Origin: Rhodoplanes sp. Z2-YC6860
GTDB lineage: Bacteria > Pseudomonadota > Alphaproteobacteria > Rhizobiales > Xanthobacteraceae
DNA length: 64,000 bases
Assembly: GCF_001579845.1 (NCBI RefSeq)
Contig: NZ_CP007440.1
Location: forward strand, 2,360,001-2,424,000
Direction: 5' to 3'
The notes under the pieces are model-generated. The model was not told the origin of the DNA. It saw nothing but the letters and a program-made list of their open reading frames with translations, and did no database searches. Made by a program: the position numbers and the translations under genes. How positions within the stretch are numbered: position 1 is the first letter of the stretch; each line of letters starts with the position of its first letter. Positions 1 to 9,321 of this stretch are shown here, one piece after another.

Positions 1-99
1 GTTGCTGCGCTGGAGATCAATCCGATGATCGTTCACAAAGCCGGCGAGGGCGTCTCTGGAGTCGATTTGGTGATCGAGTTGCAGCCGCGCGCGGTCTAA
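1..99 (+). CDS. C-terminal end of an NDP-forming acyl-CoA synthetase (partial)
   Basis: The window opens inside a reading frame that runs from base 1 to a TAA, giving the last 32 residues of a protein. The residues LEINPMIV near the start match the end of the ATP-grasp domain of NDP-forming acyl-CoA synthetases; the complete relative at 7195-9321 ends with LDLNPIVV at the same place. It converges on the enoyl-CoA hydratase gene 21 bases away. Only the tail is visible, so substrate and subunit arrangement cannot be judged. Another ATP-grasp ligase, such as a succinyl-CoA ligase beta-type protein, is the main alternative. Confidence 0.6.
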   Translation, partial: VAALEINPMIVHKAGEGVSGVDLVIELQPRAV

Positions 100-120
100 G
101 CGTGGGACCGACGACGGAGA

Positions 121-1008
121 TCAACCGTTCTTCCGCGCTTCTCGTCCTTTCTTCGAACGCGGCCCCATTGGCTCAGGTTGGAATGGCCCGTCGCGCATTT
201 GCAGATACGCTTTCAGACCTTCATTGCGCTGGGTTTCGAAAAGTTTTTCTCGATAGTCGTTGTGTGAACAGTGCGCCATTGCGCCGAGGGCGCCCTCCAG
301 CAGCAGGCCCGAATAGAGGCCAGACGCCTGGATGCCGAGCATCGTGATGGCCTTGTTGAGCCTCACCGAGGGCTCCGGCACCGTGGCGATGCGTTTGGCG
401 AGCGCCCGCGTTCGATCCATCAGTTCATCATGCGGCACCACCTCATTGACCATGCCGATGCGCAACGCCTCCTGGGCGTCGAAATGATCGCCGGTCAGGC
501 CCCAGCGGTTGGCGGATTTCCATCCGCACAGGGCAGCCAGCAAAAAGGTGGAGTTGGAGATGTGCCGGACCTCCGGTTGTGCGAACACCGCCTTGTCCGA
601 AGCAATCGTGATGTCGGCGGCGATCTGGTACCAGAAGCCGCCACCCATCGCCCATCCATTGACCGCGGCGATGATCGGCTTTCCGAGCCGCCACATATGG
701 GTCCACTGGGTGACGCGGCCGCCGTCGTTGCGTTGCCAGTACTCGATGAACTCCGCGATGGACTTGCCCTTGGGGTCCGATTTGCGGGTGCCCTTCTCGT
801 TTTTCTGGCCCTGGTCGTACCCCGCGCAGAAGGCCGCGCCGTTTCCGGTGAGGATGATGACGCGCACCGCCGGGTCCGCATCGGCCTCGTCGAACCTCCG
901 GTGCATCTCGGCCTGGACCTCAGGCGTCAGTGCATTCATGCGATCCGGGCGGTTGATTGTGATCGTGGCGATGCTGTCATCGACCGAGTAAAGTATGTCC
1001 TGTGTCAT
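121..1008 (-). CDS. Enoyl-CoA hydratase/isomerase family protein
   Basis: This 295-residue protein has the crotonase fold pattern. The two oxyanion-hole segments are visible as AAFCAGYD (around residue 58) and NGWAMGGGF (around residue 116), and the substrate-loop segment is AQPEVRHIS. Family members hydrate or isomerise enoyl-CoA thioesters in the cytoplasm. It is about 35 residues longer than a typical hydratase, with a basic C-terminal tail. It is the last gene of the leftward ABC importer operon, 44 bases after the second binding protein, so it may act on the CoA ester of the imported compound. Nothing in the sequence fixes the exact reaction. Confidence 0.9.
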   Translation of the reverse strand: MTQDILYSVDDSIATITINRPDRMNALTPEVQAEMHRRFDEADADPAVRVIILTGNGAAFCAGYDQGQKNEKGTRKSDPKGKSIAEFIEYWQRNDGGRVTQWTHMWRLGKPIIAAVNGWAMGGGFWYQIAADITIASDKAVFAQPEVRHISNSTFLLAALCGWKSANRWGLTGDHFDAQEALRIGMVNEVVPHDELMDRTRALAKRIATVPEPSVRLNKAITMLGIQASGLYSGLLLEGALGAMAHCSHNDYREKLFETQRNEGLKAYLQMRDGPFQPEPMGPRSKKGREARKNG

Positions 1009-1052
1009 TTGTTACCCTGTGAGTTTTCGCGACTGAATCTGCAGTGATCGAT

Positions 1053-2198
1053 TTAGGATTGCAGCCAACGCTCCATCCGGCGCTGCACCTGGACGTAGTT
1101 GTCGGCCCACCATTCCGCATTCATGAGATGGGCGACGCGCAGGTTGTCCGGATGGGTCGGCAATTGCGTCGCCACCTCTGGCGCCAACAGATCGAATGCC
1201 TTTGAATTGAGCGGCGCGTAGTAGAGCAGGCGTGCAAAAGCTGCCTGCGGTTCCGGACGTGCGACGAAATCGATGAATCTCATGGCGCCGGACGGATTGG
1301 GGGAGCCAACGGGCACGACCCAGCCCTGACGGTCGCTTTCAGTGATGGCCTCGTTCCAAACGATCGCGAATGGCGCGCCGTTGTTGATCGACTCGGTGGC
1401 TCGCCCGTTCATCATCGTGATGAGATCGACCTCTTCCTGCTCCATCAGTTGCTGGGCCTGTGCGTTGTCCGACCACCAGGCCTTCACATGCGGTTTGATG
1501 CGGTCAAGCGAGCGGAAGGCGCGGTCGATATCCAGCGGATAGAAGCCTTCTTCCTTGACGCCGTCAGCCTTCAGCGCGGCGTCGATGGTCCAGATCGGCG
1601 GAGCCCGGCGGACGGCGCGGCGGCCCGGAAATTTGTCCACGTTCCAGAAATCGGCCCAGGATCTCGGGTGATCGTCGCCCGGCCATTTCTTTTTGTTGTA
1701 GCAGATCACCATTGAGAGCGTGTAGCTGCCGACCACGTTCGGCGCACGAAGTTGCGAGGCTGAAAGCTGCGACCGGTCGACGATATTGAAATCGATCGGC
1801 ATCAGCATGTTGGAGCGGTTGGCGAGGAGGATCTCGGCGCCCTGGGCCGAGAACACGTCAATCTGCTGAGCCTTGGCTTCGTGCATCGCGCGCACCCGCG
1901 CGAAGCTGTAAGGTTCCTGGTACTGCATTGGAATTCCGGTCTTGGCCGTAAAGGGATCGCCGAAGGCGGTCTGCGCCGCGCGTTTCCAGGCGCCGCCGAA
2001 CACGAAGGCTGTGACCGGCGTTTCGGCCGCTCTGGCACCGCCGAGCGAGAGGCCGCCGAGAGCCGAGACAAGCGCGGAGCCTTGTGCCGCGGCAGCCAAT
2101 GCCTTGATGAAGTCGCGCCGCCCCATCCCGCGGGTTTGCTTAAGGACGCTCCGCAGGCGGAGACAGGCATCTTCGACATCACCGCGATCATAAGACAT
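1053..2198 (-). CDS. ABC transporter substrate-binding protein, polyamine type (second copy)
   Basis: The protein has 381 residues from the ATG at 2198; a longer frame upstream would run back over the preceding gene's stop. A twin-arginine-like signal (GRRDFIKALAAAAQG, about residues 26-40) precedes a hydrophobic stretch ending in ARA-AE. The mature part matches the PotD/Fe(III)-type periplasmic binding protein family. It is clearly a tandem duplicate of the protein at 2233-3363: the segments VTAFVFGGAWKRA, RAMHEAKAQQ, WADFWNV and FPGRRA align one to one. It would deliver ligand to the permease pair and ATPase encoded upstream. The ligand is unknown; polyamines or small organic acids are family-based guesses. 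Confidence 0.88.
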   Translation of the reverse strand: MSYDRGDVEDACLRLRSVLKQTRGMGRRDFIKALAAAAQGSALVSALGGLSLGGARAAETPVTAFVFGGAWKRAAQTAFGDPFTAKTGIPMQYQEPYSFARVRAMHEAKAQQIDVFSAQGAEILLANRSNMLMPIDFNIVDRSQLSASQLRAPNVVGSYTLSMVICYNKKKWPGDDHPRSWADFWNVDKFPGRRAVRRAPPIWTIDAALKADGVKEEGFYPLDIDRAFRSLDRIKPHVKAWWSDNAQAQQLMEQEEVDLITMMNGRATESINNGAPFAIVWNEAITESDRQGWVVPVGSPNPSGAMRFIDFVARPEPQAAFARLLYYAPLNSKAFDLLAPEVATQLPTHPDNLRVAHLMNAEWWADNYVQVQRRMERWLQS

Positions 2199-2232
2199 TC
2201 GCAATTCTTTCTGCTTTTGCGTCTGTGACAGG

Positions 2233-3363
2233 CTATGACTGCAGCCACCGTTCAAAGCGCCGCTGCGCGGGGATCAGATTGTCCGCCCACCAGTCGTAGT
2301 TGATGCGATGCACGTCCTGTTCATTCTGCGGATAGGATGACAGCCGCCTTGCCAAGGCAGGGTCGATGAGGTCGTAGGCCTTGGGATTCCGTGGCGCGTA
2401 ATAGAGAAGCCGCGCAAACGTCGCGAGCGTCTCAGGCCGCCCGACGAAGTCCAGAAACTTCATCGCGCCCGCCGCGTTGGGCGCACCGGTCAGCACGATC
2501 CAGCCCTGCCCGTCGCCGGTGTTGATCTGCTGATTCCACACCACCTGATAGGGCGCATTGCTCGTGGCGATCGTCTCGCTCGCCCGGCCATCCATTGCGG
2601 CCATCAGATCGATCTCCTGGCGCTCCATCAGAGCCTGGGCCTGCGAATTGTCCGCCCACCAGGTCTTGATGTGCGGCTTGATGCGATCGAGCATCTGAAA
2701 CGCGTGATCAAGGTCGACAGGGTAGAAGGATTCTTCCCTGGTGCCGGCCGCCCGCATGGCGACCTCAATGCTCCATAGGGCATCGCGGCGCATTGCTCTG
2801 CGTCCTGGAAACTTCTCGACATTCCAGAAGTCCGCCCATGTGTTTGGGCGCGTCGCGCCGGGCCAACTCGCTGTGCTGTAGCAAAGCACCATAGATAGCG
2901 AATAGCCGCCAATGGCGTTCGGACGCGTCAATTGCGCGGGGGCGAGCACGGCGCGGTCGATGACGTTCCAATCGAGCGGCACAGACATGCCCAGACGCGA
3001 TGCCATGATGACTTCTGTGCCCTGCACCGAAGCGCAGTCCATCTGCTGCGCCTTTGCCTCGTGCATGGCGCGCAGTTTGGCCCAGTTGTAGGGATCTTGA
3101 TAACGCACCGCGATGCCGTTCTTTTTCGTGAACGGATCGCCGGCCGCTTCGATAATCGCGCGTTTCCACGCGCCGCCAAATACAAAGGCGGTGACGGGCT
3201 TCTCGTCAGCGGCGAATGATGGGGACGAAACTCCGCTGAGCGCGGCCAGCGCAAGACTTCCTGCCGAAGTCCCGCGCAGAATGCGGAGCAGGTCCCGCCG
3301 GGTTCGTGTTGCCAGCAGGGCCTGTCTCAGAGTCGCGCAGATTTCGCCGGTGTCATGTTTCAT
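2233..3363 (-). CDS. ABC transporter substrate-binding protein, polyamine type (first copy)
   Basis: This is a 376-residue extracytoplasmic binding protein. The signal region RTRRDLLRILRG (about residues 20-31) is Tat-like and is followed by a hydrophobic stretch ending around SFA-A. It shares its whole length with the protein at 1053-2198, so one of the two arose by tandem duplication. It lies 33 bases after the permease gene in the same orientation and belongs to the same transcription unit. A start with AGGT about nine bases upstream fits. Two binding proteins for one membrane complex could widen the ligand range. Confidence 0.88.
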   Translation of the reverse strand: MKHDTGEICATLRQALLATRTRRDLLRILRGTSAGSLALAALSGVSSPSFAADEKPVTAFVFGGAWKRAIIEAAGDPFTKKNGIAVRYQDPYNWAKLRAMHEAKAQQMDCASVQGTEVIMASRLGMSVPLDWNVIDRAVLAPAQLTRPNAIGGYSLSMVLCYSTASWPGATRPNTWADFWNVEKFPGRRAMRRDALWSIEVAMRAAGTREESFYPVDLDHAFQMLDRIKPHIKTWWADNSQAQALMERQEIDLMAAMDGRASETIATSNAPYQVVWNQQINTGDGQGWIVLTGAPNAAGAMKFLDFVGRPETLATFARLLYYAPRNPKAYDLIDPALARRLSSYPQNEQDVHRINYDWWADNLIPAQRRFERWLQS

Positions 3364-3396
3364 CTTGAGTGACCTGTCGTTGCCTGCAGGCGCCCC

Positions 3397-4191
3397 CTAG
3401 CTTGTCCGGCGTTTCGTCAGCGACTGTGTGATGGTCACGCTCGCGAACGTCAGAACGGCCACGCCGATCAGGATCGTCGATGCTGCGGCGATCGTGGGGT
3501 CGGTGTTGGCCTGGACGTCGGACCACATCTTGACCGAGACAGGCTTTCCGACGCCACCCAAGACGAACACGGCGACCAGCAGTTCGTGGGCCGAGTGGAC
3601 GAAGGCGAAAATAGCGCCGATGACGATTCCCGGCATGATGATCGGAAGAGTGATGCGGACGACCGCCCAAAGCGGCGGAGCGCCGTGGATGACAGCGGCG
3701 CGCTCGAGGCTGCGGTCCGCGCTGCGAAGGCTGGCTCCGGTGTTGATGACGACGAACGGGAGTCCGCTGACGGTGTGAACGCAAGCGAGCCAGAAGACCG
3801 AATTGACCATGCCGAGCTTGACGAACAGCAGATATGTCGAAAGCGCGGTGACGATGGGCGGAGTCACGAGCGCGCACAGAATGAGCGCGCTCAGCAGCGC
3901 CTTTCCTGCGATCGCGTAGCGAACCAAAGCGAAAGCCGCGGGAACGCCGAGAAGCGTCGCGAGTGCCGCCGAGATCGATCCGACCTTGGCCGTCACCCAG
4001 AACGAACTCACCCATTCGGGATCGCGGATGATCGTTTCGTACCAGCGTGTCGAGAGGCCGGGCGGTGGGAACGATAGATAATTGCCGGCGCTCAACGAAA
4101 TGGCGATCACCACGATCACCGGTATGACAAGATAAAGCAGCGTCGCTGCCACGACCGATCCCAAAACGAACCTGCCGGGCGACGAATTCAT
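3397..4191 (-). CDS. ABC transporter permease, PotC-like
   Basis: The 264-residue integral membrane protein begins with a hydrophobic segment (about residues 9-33) and has roughly six membrane spans. The EAA-type loop that contacts the ATPase is seen as ERAAVIHGAPPLWAVVRITL. The start at 4191 is chosen because its ATG overlaps the stop of the upstream permease by four bases (ATGA), the usual sign of translational coupling; the open frame continues further upstream without membrane-protein character. With the PotB-like partner it forms the channel of the importer. Confidence 0.9.
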   Translation of the reverse strand: MNSSPGRFVLGSVVAATLLYLVIPVIVVIAISLSAGNYLSFPPPGLSTRWYETIIRDPEWVSSFWVTAKVGSISAALATLLGVPAAFALVRYAIAGKALLSALILCALVTPPIVTALSTYLLFVKLGMVNSVFWLACVHTVSGLPFVVINTGASLRSADRSLERAAVIHGAPPLWAVVRITLPIIMPGIVIGAIFAFVHSAHELLVAVFVLGGVGKPVSVKMWSDVQANTDPTIAAASTILIGVAVLTFASVTITQSLTKRRTS

Positions 4192-5093
4192 TTGTCCGAC
4201 CCTCCCCACAGGCGGTCGAGACTGAAGTACCTGTTGTAGATGGCCGCGATGGCTGTCGAGATGACCAGCAGCATGGTGCCCGCGGCGCTCGCGGTCTCCC
4301 AATCGAGGGTCTGTGTTGCCTCGACCATGATGGTCTGCGCAATCATGGTTTCCTTGGGACTGCCGAGCAGGGCCGGCGTCACGTAAAAGCCGAGCCCGAG
4401 AATGAAGACCAGCAAGGCCGCACCGTAGACGCCGGGCAGACTCAAAGGGAAGAACACTGTGCGGAATGCCTGCCATTCGTTTGCGCCGTGAATCTTCGCG
4501 GCCGTGGTCAACGTGCGGTCGATCCGCAGCATGGCTCCGAAGAGCGTCACGATGGCGAACGGCAAAAGGATTTGCACCATTCCCATCAGGACGCTGTATT
4601 TCGTATAGAGAAGCTGTATCGGATGGCTGATGAGACCGAGGCCTATCAGCGCTTTGTTGATGATGCCGTTATCGCCCAGCATCACCAGCCACGAAAAGCT
4701 GCGCACGATGATGTCGACCCAGTAGGGCACCAGCACGAACAGCAGCATGAGCCCGCGCAATTTGGGCCCGCTGACGGTGAGGGCATAAGCGACAGGATAG
4801 CCCAGAAGCAGCGCCAGCAGCGTGCTGGTGCATGTCATTTGCAACGTCGTGATCAGGACCTTGTGATACAGCGGCGCGGTGATGATGTCCTGATAGATTG
4901 CGATCGATCCCGCGTCGCCTGTAGCGCTCCGCCAGATCATGAAGCTCAGAGGCAGCAGGAAAAAAAACGAGATCCAGGCGAAGCATGGCAGGAGCAGCAT
5001 TGCGGCGATCGTGCCCGGCCGAGACAGAAACGGTATCGCTCGCGCATTGTCGGCGGCGAGGGCGAGATCGTTGCTGCGACCGATGGCCGTCAT
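4188..5093 (-). CDS. ABC transporter permease, PotB-like
   Basis: This 301-residue membrane protein has about six hydrophobic segments, starting near residue 30 (MLLLPCFAWISFFFLLPL), and an EAA-loop pattern TTAAKIHGANEWQAFRTVF around residue 200. It matches the inner-membrane permease of spermidine/putrescine-type importers. Its start overlaps the end of the ATPase gene by four bases and its end overlaps the next permease start by four bases, so the three genes are translationally coupled. Confidence 0.9.
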   Translation of the reverse strand: MTAIGRSNDLALAADNARAIPFLSRPGTIAAMLLLPCFAWISFFFLLPLSFMIWRSATGDAGSIAIYQDIITAPLYHKVLITTLQMTCTSTLLALLLGYPVAYALTVSGPKLRGLMLLFVLVPYWVDIIVRSFSWLVMLGDNGIINKALIGLGLISHPIQLLYTKYSVLMGMVQILLPFAIVTLFGAMLRIDRTLTTAAKIHGANEWQAFRTVFFPLSLPGVYGAALLVFILGLGFYVTPALLGSPKETMIAQTIMVEATQTLDWETASAAGTMLLVISTAIAAIYNRYFSLDRLWGGSDK

Positions 5094-6253
5094 GTCTCGG
5101 CGCCACCCATCACGTTGTCTGCGCCGTCGATGGGTAGCAATCTTCCTACGCTTGCAGGCCAGGACAACGTGACCATCTGGCCTCGTTCCAGATGCGCGCC
5201 CTCGGTGCGTGGAACAATGGCTTGCAGGGTTCCTCCGGCCGCTGGGACACTGATGCGATAGCCGTCGCCGTGATAGCTGATGTCGCTGATGGTCCCGCTC
5301 AAAGTCTGGTGGTCGCCGGCATGACCTCGGCCCTGCGCCACAGTGATATCGGCAGGACGGATCAGCAACGCAGCCCGCTCGCCAGCCCGTGGCACACCGT
5401 CGTGTTTTCTGATCCGCAGCGTATGACCGTCCGCGGTCGCCGTGGTGATCAGATCGCTGCTCTCGTCGCGGACGCGAACCTCCAGAAGATTGGAGTCGCC
5501 AAGAAAATCGGCAACGAACGCATTTGCCGGAGCGTCATAGAGCGCGCGGGGAGTTCCGACCTGAGCGACACGACTTTGATGCATGACCACGACAAGATCT
5601 GACATCGTCAGCGCTTCCGTCTGGTCATGGGTGACATAAACGATGGTCGTGCCGACTGTGCGATGGATATGCTTGATCTCGATTTGCATCTGCTCGCGGA
5701 GCTTCTTATCGAGCGCTCCAAGCGGCTCGTCCATCAAAAGCAGGCGCGGCGAGGATACAAGCGCGCGCGCCATGGCGACCCGCTGCTGCTGCCCACCGGA
5801 GAGCTGACGTGGGTAGCGGCCTTCGAGGTGCGACAAGCGCATCAGAGACAGCATCTCAGAAATGCGATCCCTGGCATCGCCGCCACGAAGCCGCGTGCGC
5901 ATCTTCAAGGGAAAGCCGACATTGTCCGCCACCGTCATGTGCGGAAAGAGCGCGTACGACTGGAACACCATCCCGATGTTGCGTCGATGCGAAGGGATGT
6001 TTGAAACCGGTTTGTCATCGAACAGAATGTCGCCTCCGTCCGGCAACAGGAACCCGGCGATCAAGTTCAGCGTGGTGGTCTTTCCGGAGCCGCTCGGACC
6101 GAGAAGGGAGACGAACGCGCCGGCCGGAATATCGAGCGAGATGTTGTCGACGGCGCGAAAGTTGCCGAAAGCTTTGATCAGGCCGCGAAGTTGGACCTGG
6201 GCGCCCGATGCTCCGGTGCCTCCGATCGCAACAGCAGGGGAGGAACCGGACAT
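5090..6253 (-). CDS. ABC transporter ATP-binding protein, PotA-like
   Basis: The 387-residue ATPase has all nucleotide-binding motifs: Walker A GPSGSGKTT at residues 52-60, Q-loop FQSY near 97-100, signature LSGGQ at 151-155, Walker B LLLMDEP at 171-177 and the switch His at 209. Residues after about 250 form the TOBE-type C-terminal domain usual in polyamine, iron and maltose importers. It energises uptake through the two permeases encoded downstream. It follows the GntR regulator by 64 bases on the same strand and heads the transport genes. Confidence 0.93.
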   Translation of the reverse strand: MSGSSPAVAIGGTGASGAQVQLRGLIKAFGNFRAVDNISLDIPAGAFVSLLGPSGSGKTTTLNLIAGFLLPDGGDILFDDKPVSNIPSHRRNIGMVFQSYALFPHMTVADNVGFPLKMRTRLRGGDARDRISEMLSLMRLSHLEGRYPRQLSGGQQQRVAMARALVSSPRLLLMDEPLGALDKKLREQMQIEIKHIHRTVGTTIVYVTHDQTEALTMSDLVVVMHQSRVAQVGTPRALYDAPANAFVADFLGDSNLLEVRVRDESSDLITTATADGHTLRIRKHDGVPRAGERAALLIRPADITVAQGRGHAGDHQTLSGTISDISYHGDGYRISVPAAGGTLQAIVPRTEGAHLERGQMVTLSWPASVGRLLPIDGADNVMGGAET

Positions 6254-6317
6254 GTGCTACAATCCAGCGAGAGTGGAATCGGGCTGGGCGCCCAATCCCA
6301 GCCTTTGATGTGTTGTC

Positions 6318-7091
6318 CTATCGTGCCGCGGAGGCCTTGGCATCTTTGCCTCGCTTGCGTTCACGGGATTTCCGATACGCACGAGCCTTGCGATAGCTGT
6401 GCGCCAGATATTGGGCCTGCTTCTGCAGGACTTCGACTGCACCTGCAGCATCGGACACTTCAAGCGCTTCGATCAATCGCTGGTGCTGCTCGCAGATGAC
6501 CTTGCGATCGCGGAACCGGAACACCACCAGGTTGGTGACCGGCTGCAACGCATCGCTGATTGCGCAAAGCATGAATTGCAGGATGGGGTTTTCCGTGGCC
6601 TCGAACAGGCCCCGGTGAAACCTCACGTCGGACGCGCAAAACTCCTCGTCGGTCAGCGTTGCATCGCGTTGAGTCTCGAGCTCGGTCCGCATCCTGGCGA
6701 GATAGTCCTTGTTGCGTCGCTTGGCCGCGAGCCTGCAGCATGTGCTTTCCAGTTCGCAGCGGGCTTCGAAAATATGTGCGTGATCAAACTCGCCGAGTCC
6801 CGCCAGCAGGCGGAGCGCATTGCTCAACGATAATGACGCCTCTTCGGGGCGCGGATGCTTGACGGTCGAGCCGCCGCGTGGCCCGCGCCGCGAATGGATG
6901 AGGTTCTCGGCAGCCAGCCGCTTCAGCGCCTCGCGGATCGTCGGCCGGGATACGCTGAACTTTCGCGCAAGCTCTTCTTCGGTCGGCAAGCGCTCGGCGA
7001 CCTTGATTTTCCCGCTGAGAATCTGCTCGCGCAGGCTTTCGGCGATCTGCTTCGCCAGCCCCGCCGTTACGATGCCAGGGAATTCTTGCAC
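6318..7091 (-). CDS. GntR/FadR-type transcriptional regulator with FCD domain
   Basis: The protein has 257 residues. An N-terminal winged helix (about residues 10-80) contains PTEEELARKFSVSRPTIREAL, typical of GntR proteins. The C-terminal half is an FCD ligand-binding domain in which the metal-site segment CASDVRFHRGLF keeps the Asp and His. The start is a GTG at 7091 with AGGTGG six bases upstream. It lies at the head of the leftward importer operon and is divergent from the acyl-CoA synthetase at 7195, so it probably controls both in response to an organic acid or its derivative. The last 25 residues are strongly basic. Confidence 0.9.
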   Translation of the reverse strand: MQEFPGIVTAGLAKQIAESLREQILSGKIKVAERLPTEEELARKFSVSRPTIREALKRLAAENLIHSRRGPRGGSTVKHPRPEEASLSLSNALRLLAGLGEFDHAHIFEARCELESTCCRLAAKRRNKDYLARMRTELETQRDATLTDEEFCASDVRFHRGLFEATENPILQFMLCAISDALQPVTNLVVFRFRDRKVICEQHQRLIEALEVSDAAGAVEVLQKQAQYLAHSYRKARAYRKSRERKRGKDAKASAAR

Positions 7092-7194
7092 GACGCGCCA
7101 CCTGTTCCCGCAGGACGATCATAGGCGCAGTGGGCGGTCGCGCAAGGCTAATGTTAATTTGCTTGACAATAAGCCGCACCGTGGGGAGCTTTCG
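7092..7194. promoter_or_regulatory. Divergent intergenic region between GntR regulator and acyl-CoA synthetase
   Basis: This 103-base gap must hold the promoters for both directions. A TTGACA hexamer lies at 7163-7168, but I see no convincing -10 hexamer at the right spacing on the plus strand. An AT-rich stretch ATTTGCTTGACAAT (7157-7170) has weakly inverted halves (ATTTGC and GACAAT) and is the best candidate for a GntR operator. GGGGAG at 7183-7188 is the ribosome-binding site for the gene starting at 7195. Confidence 0.35.
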
Positions 7195-9321
7195 ATGGTG
7201 GGTGCAATGCTTGGAGTTCGATCCGTGGCTGGTGCGTTGTCCGTTCTGCTCAATCCGAAATCGATCGCGGTGGTCGGTGCGTCTCCGAGCCGCGGCCGCG
7301 CGAGACTAGTGTTGCACAATCTTCGCAACGCCGGTTACAGCGGCGATGTCTACGCGATCAACCCGCGCTACGAGGACGTGCTCGGATACAAATGTTATCC
7401 ATCGATCGCGAGCCTGCCCGGTCCGGTGGATTGCGTGGTGGCACTCGTCGGCGCGGACGCTGCATGCGATGTGCTGGAACAGGCGCATGCGCTTGGCACG
7501 CGCAGCGCGGTGGTACCGTCGGCGGGGTTCGGCGAGGGCGGGCATGGCGAAGAGCGCGGCGGCCGGCTGCGCCGACTGGCCGCCGGCGGAATGTCCATCT
7601 GCGGCCCCAACTGCTTTGGCATGATCAGCGTCAGAAGCGGGGCCGCGATGTACAGCGGGCCGATCTCGTTTCCGCTTCAGCCGGGCCCTGTCGCCATCGT
7701 GTCCCAGAGCGGCGGGCTTGGCCACAACGCGTTCTCGCCGCTCATGAACCACAGGCGGCTCGGGTTCAGCTATGTGATTTCGTGCGGCAATGCGACCGCC
7801 ACGGGCGTCGAGGACTATGTCGATCACTTCGTCGACGACCCCGATGTCCAGGTGATTGCCTGCGTCATCGAGAGTCTTTCGAAACCGGAGCTTTTGTTCG
7901 AGGCGGCGCAGCGGGCAAGGCGCGCGCGAAAGTCGATTCTGTTCTACCAGCCGGGCCGCTCGGCAGCCGGCCAGGCCACGGTTCGTTCGCACACCGGCGC
8001 ATTGGTCGGCAACAGCGATATCCTCGCCGCACATTTGCGCCGCTGCGGGATCGTGCAGACCGAGAGTTACGACACCTTCATCGAGACCATCGAACTGTTC
8101 GGTTTGGTGCCGCGGGACGACAAACTCGGCGGCGACGTGATTGTGGTGTCCGGCAGCGGTGGCGGCGCCGCGGTTGCAGCCGACGCTCTGGATGGCGCCG
8201 GAGTGCCGCTGGCGCAGCTTTCTGCGGAGACTGTCGAGCGGGTCGGCGCGGCGCTTCCCGAGTTTGGCAGCGTCAACAATCCGCTCGATGGCACGGGTTC
8301 GATTTACGACGACCCGAAAATGCTGCCGAAGTTGATGGACGCGATCCTGGCCAATCCGGGAAACCCGGCGATCATGTGCGCCGTCAACGCCAGCGCGCGC
8401 ACCGAACAGATGCGCCTGTTTGCAGATATTTTCGCAGATGCCGCACGGACCTCGGGACGGACGGTCGTGGCCTATCAACCAAACCCGCTTGGCGGCGAGC
8501 TTGAATCCGGGATCGTCAACACGCTGGTCGAAGGCGGTGTGCCGCTGATGCTTGGCATATCGGAGGCGATGCGGGCGCTCCGCTGCCTGGTGGGCCGCCG
8601 TGAATTTTGGACGACGGACGTGCCCTTGACGCCAGCCGGCGCGCGGCGCGGCGCGGCTTCTACACTGCCTGCGGATTTCATGGATTTGAGAAAGGTTCTG
8701 TCCGCAGCCGGTGTTCCCGTTGTCGAAACTCGGTATGTAACATCCGAACGCGAGGCGATTGCGGCCGGCCGCGCCGTTGGGTTGCCTGTCGCCGTCAAGG
8801 CTGAGGCGCCCGGTTTGCTTCATAAGTCGGATATCGGCGCGGTTCGGCTTGGCTGCATGTCGGACGAAGCGGTCGCCGAGGCCTATAGGACGGTGACCGG
8901 CAACGCCGTTAAAGCGGGCTTTGCAAATCAAGGGGCGCTGATCCAGCCCATGATGTCAGGGATCGCTGAGGTTTATGCTGGCGTCATCTGCGATCCGCTA
9001 TTGGGACCGGCGGTTGTTTTCGGTCTGGGCGGAATTTTCATCGAGGTACTCAAGGACACGATCACCGAACTGGCCCCGCTCAGTCACGCTGATGCGACAC
9101 GGATGATCTCGTCCATCAGAGGTGCAGCACTCTTGCAGGGTTTACGGGGCCGTCCAGCTGCCGATACAGAAGCGCTTGCAAGGCTATTGGTTGGACTCGG
9201 CAAGTTCGCGGTCGAAAACACAGGGCGCTTCACCGCACTCGATCTCAATCCTATTGTAGTGAAAGCTGAAGGACAGGGCGCATTCGCTGTCGATATCGCG
9301 CTCGACGTAAAAGCGAGCTGA
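7195..9321 (+). CDS. Acetate-CoA ligase family protein (NDP-forming acyl-CoA synthetase, fused subunits)
   Basis: The 708-residue protein has the CoA-binding domain at the start (LLNPKSIAVVGASPSRG, residues 18-34), a succinyl-CoA-ligase-like middle with the segment SHTGALVG whose His266 is the expected phosphorylated residue, and a C-terminal ATP-grasp domain (VAVKAEAPGLLHKSDIGAV). Such enzymes interconvert acyl-CoA and acid with NDP phosphorylation in the cytoplasm. The ATG at 7195 is chosen because GGGGAG lies seven bases upstream; the frame stays open further back but lies across the regulator gene. A relative ends at base 99, so two such genes flank the importer. The acid substrate is unknown. 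Confidence 0.9.
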   Translation: MVGAMLGVRSVAGALSVLLNPKSIAVVGASPSRGRARLVLHNLRNAGYSGDVYAINPRYEDVLGYKCYPSIASLPGPVDCVVALVGADAACDVLEQAHALGTRSAVVPSAGFGEGGHGEERGGRLRRLAAGGMSICGPNCFGMISVRSGAAMYSGPISFPLQPGPVAIVSQSGGLGHNAFSPLMNHRRLGFSYVISCGNATATGVEDYVDHFVDDPDVQVIACVIESLSKPELLFEAAQRARRARKSILFYQPGRSAAGQATVRSHTGALVGNSDILAAHLRRCGIVQTESYDTFIETIELFGLVPRDDKLGGDVIVVSGSGGGAAVAADALDGAGVPLAQLSAETVERVGAALPEFGSVNNPLDGTGSIYDDPKMLPKLMDAILANPGNPAIMCAVNASARTEQMRLFADIFADAARTSGRTVVAYQPNPLGGELESGIVNTLVEGGVPLMLGISEAMRALRCLVGRREFWTTDVPLTPAGARRGAASTLPADFMDLRKVLSAAGVPVVETRYVTSEREAIAAGRAVGLPVAVKAEAPGLLHKSDIGAVRLGCMSDEAVAEAYRTVTGNAVKAGFANQGALIQPMMSGIAEVYAGVICDPLLGPAVVFGLGGIFIEVLKDTITELAPLSHADATRMISSIRGAALLQGLRGRPAADTEALARLLVGLGKFAVENTGRFTALDLNPIVVKAEGQGAFAVDIALDVKAS

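Noticed and set aside
7306-8931. 541-codon open frame on the minus strand opposite the acyl-CoA synthetase
   Set aside because: It mirrors the codon pattern of the real gene, has no recognisable domain and is full of His/Arg/Asp as expected for a GC-rich antisense shadow.
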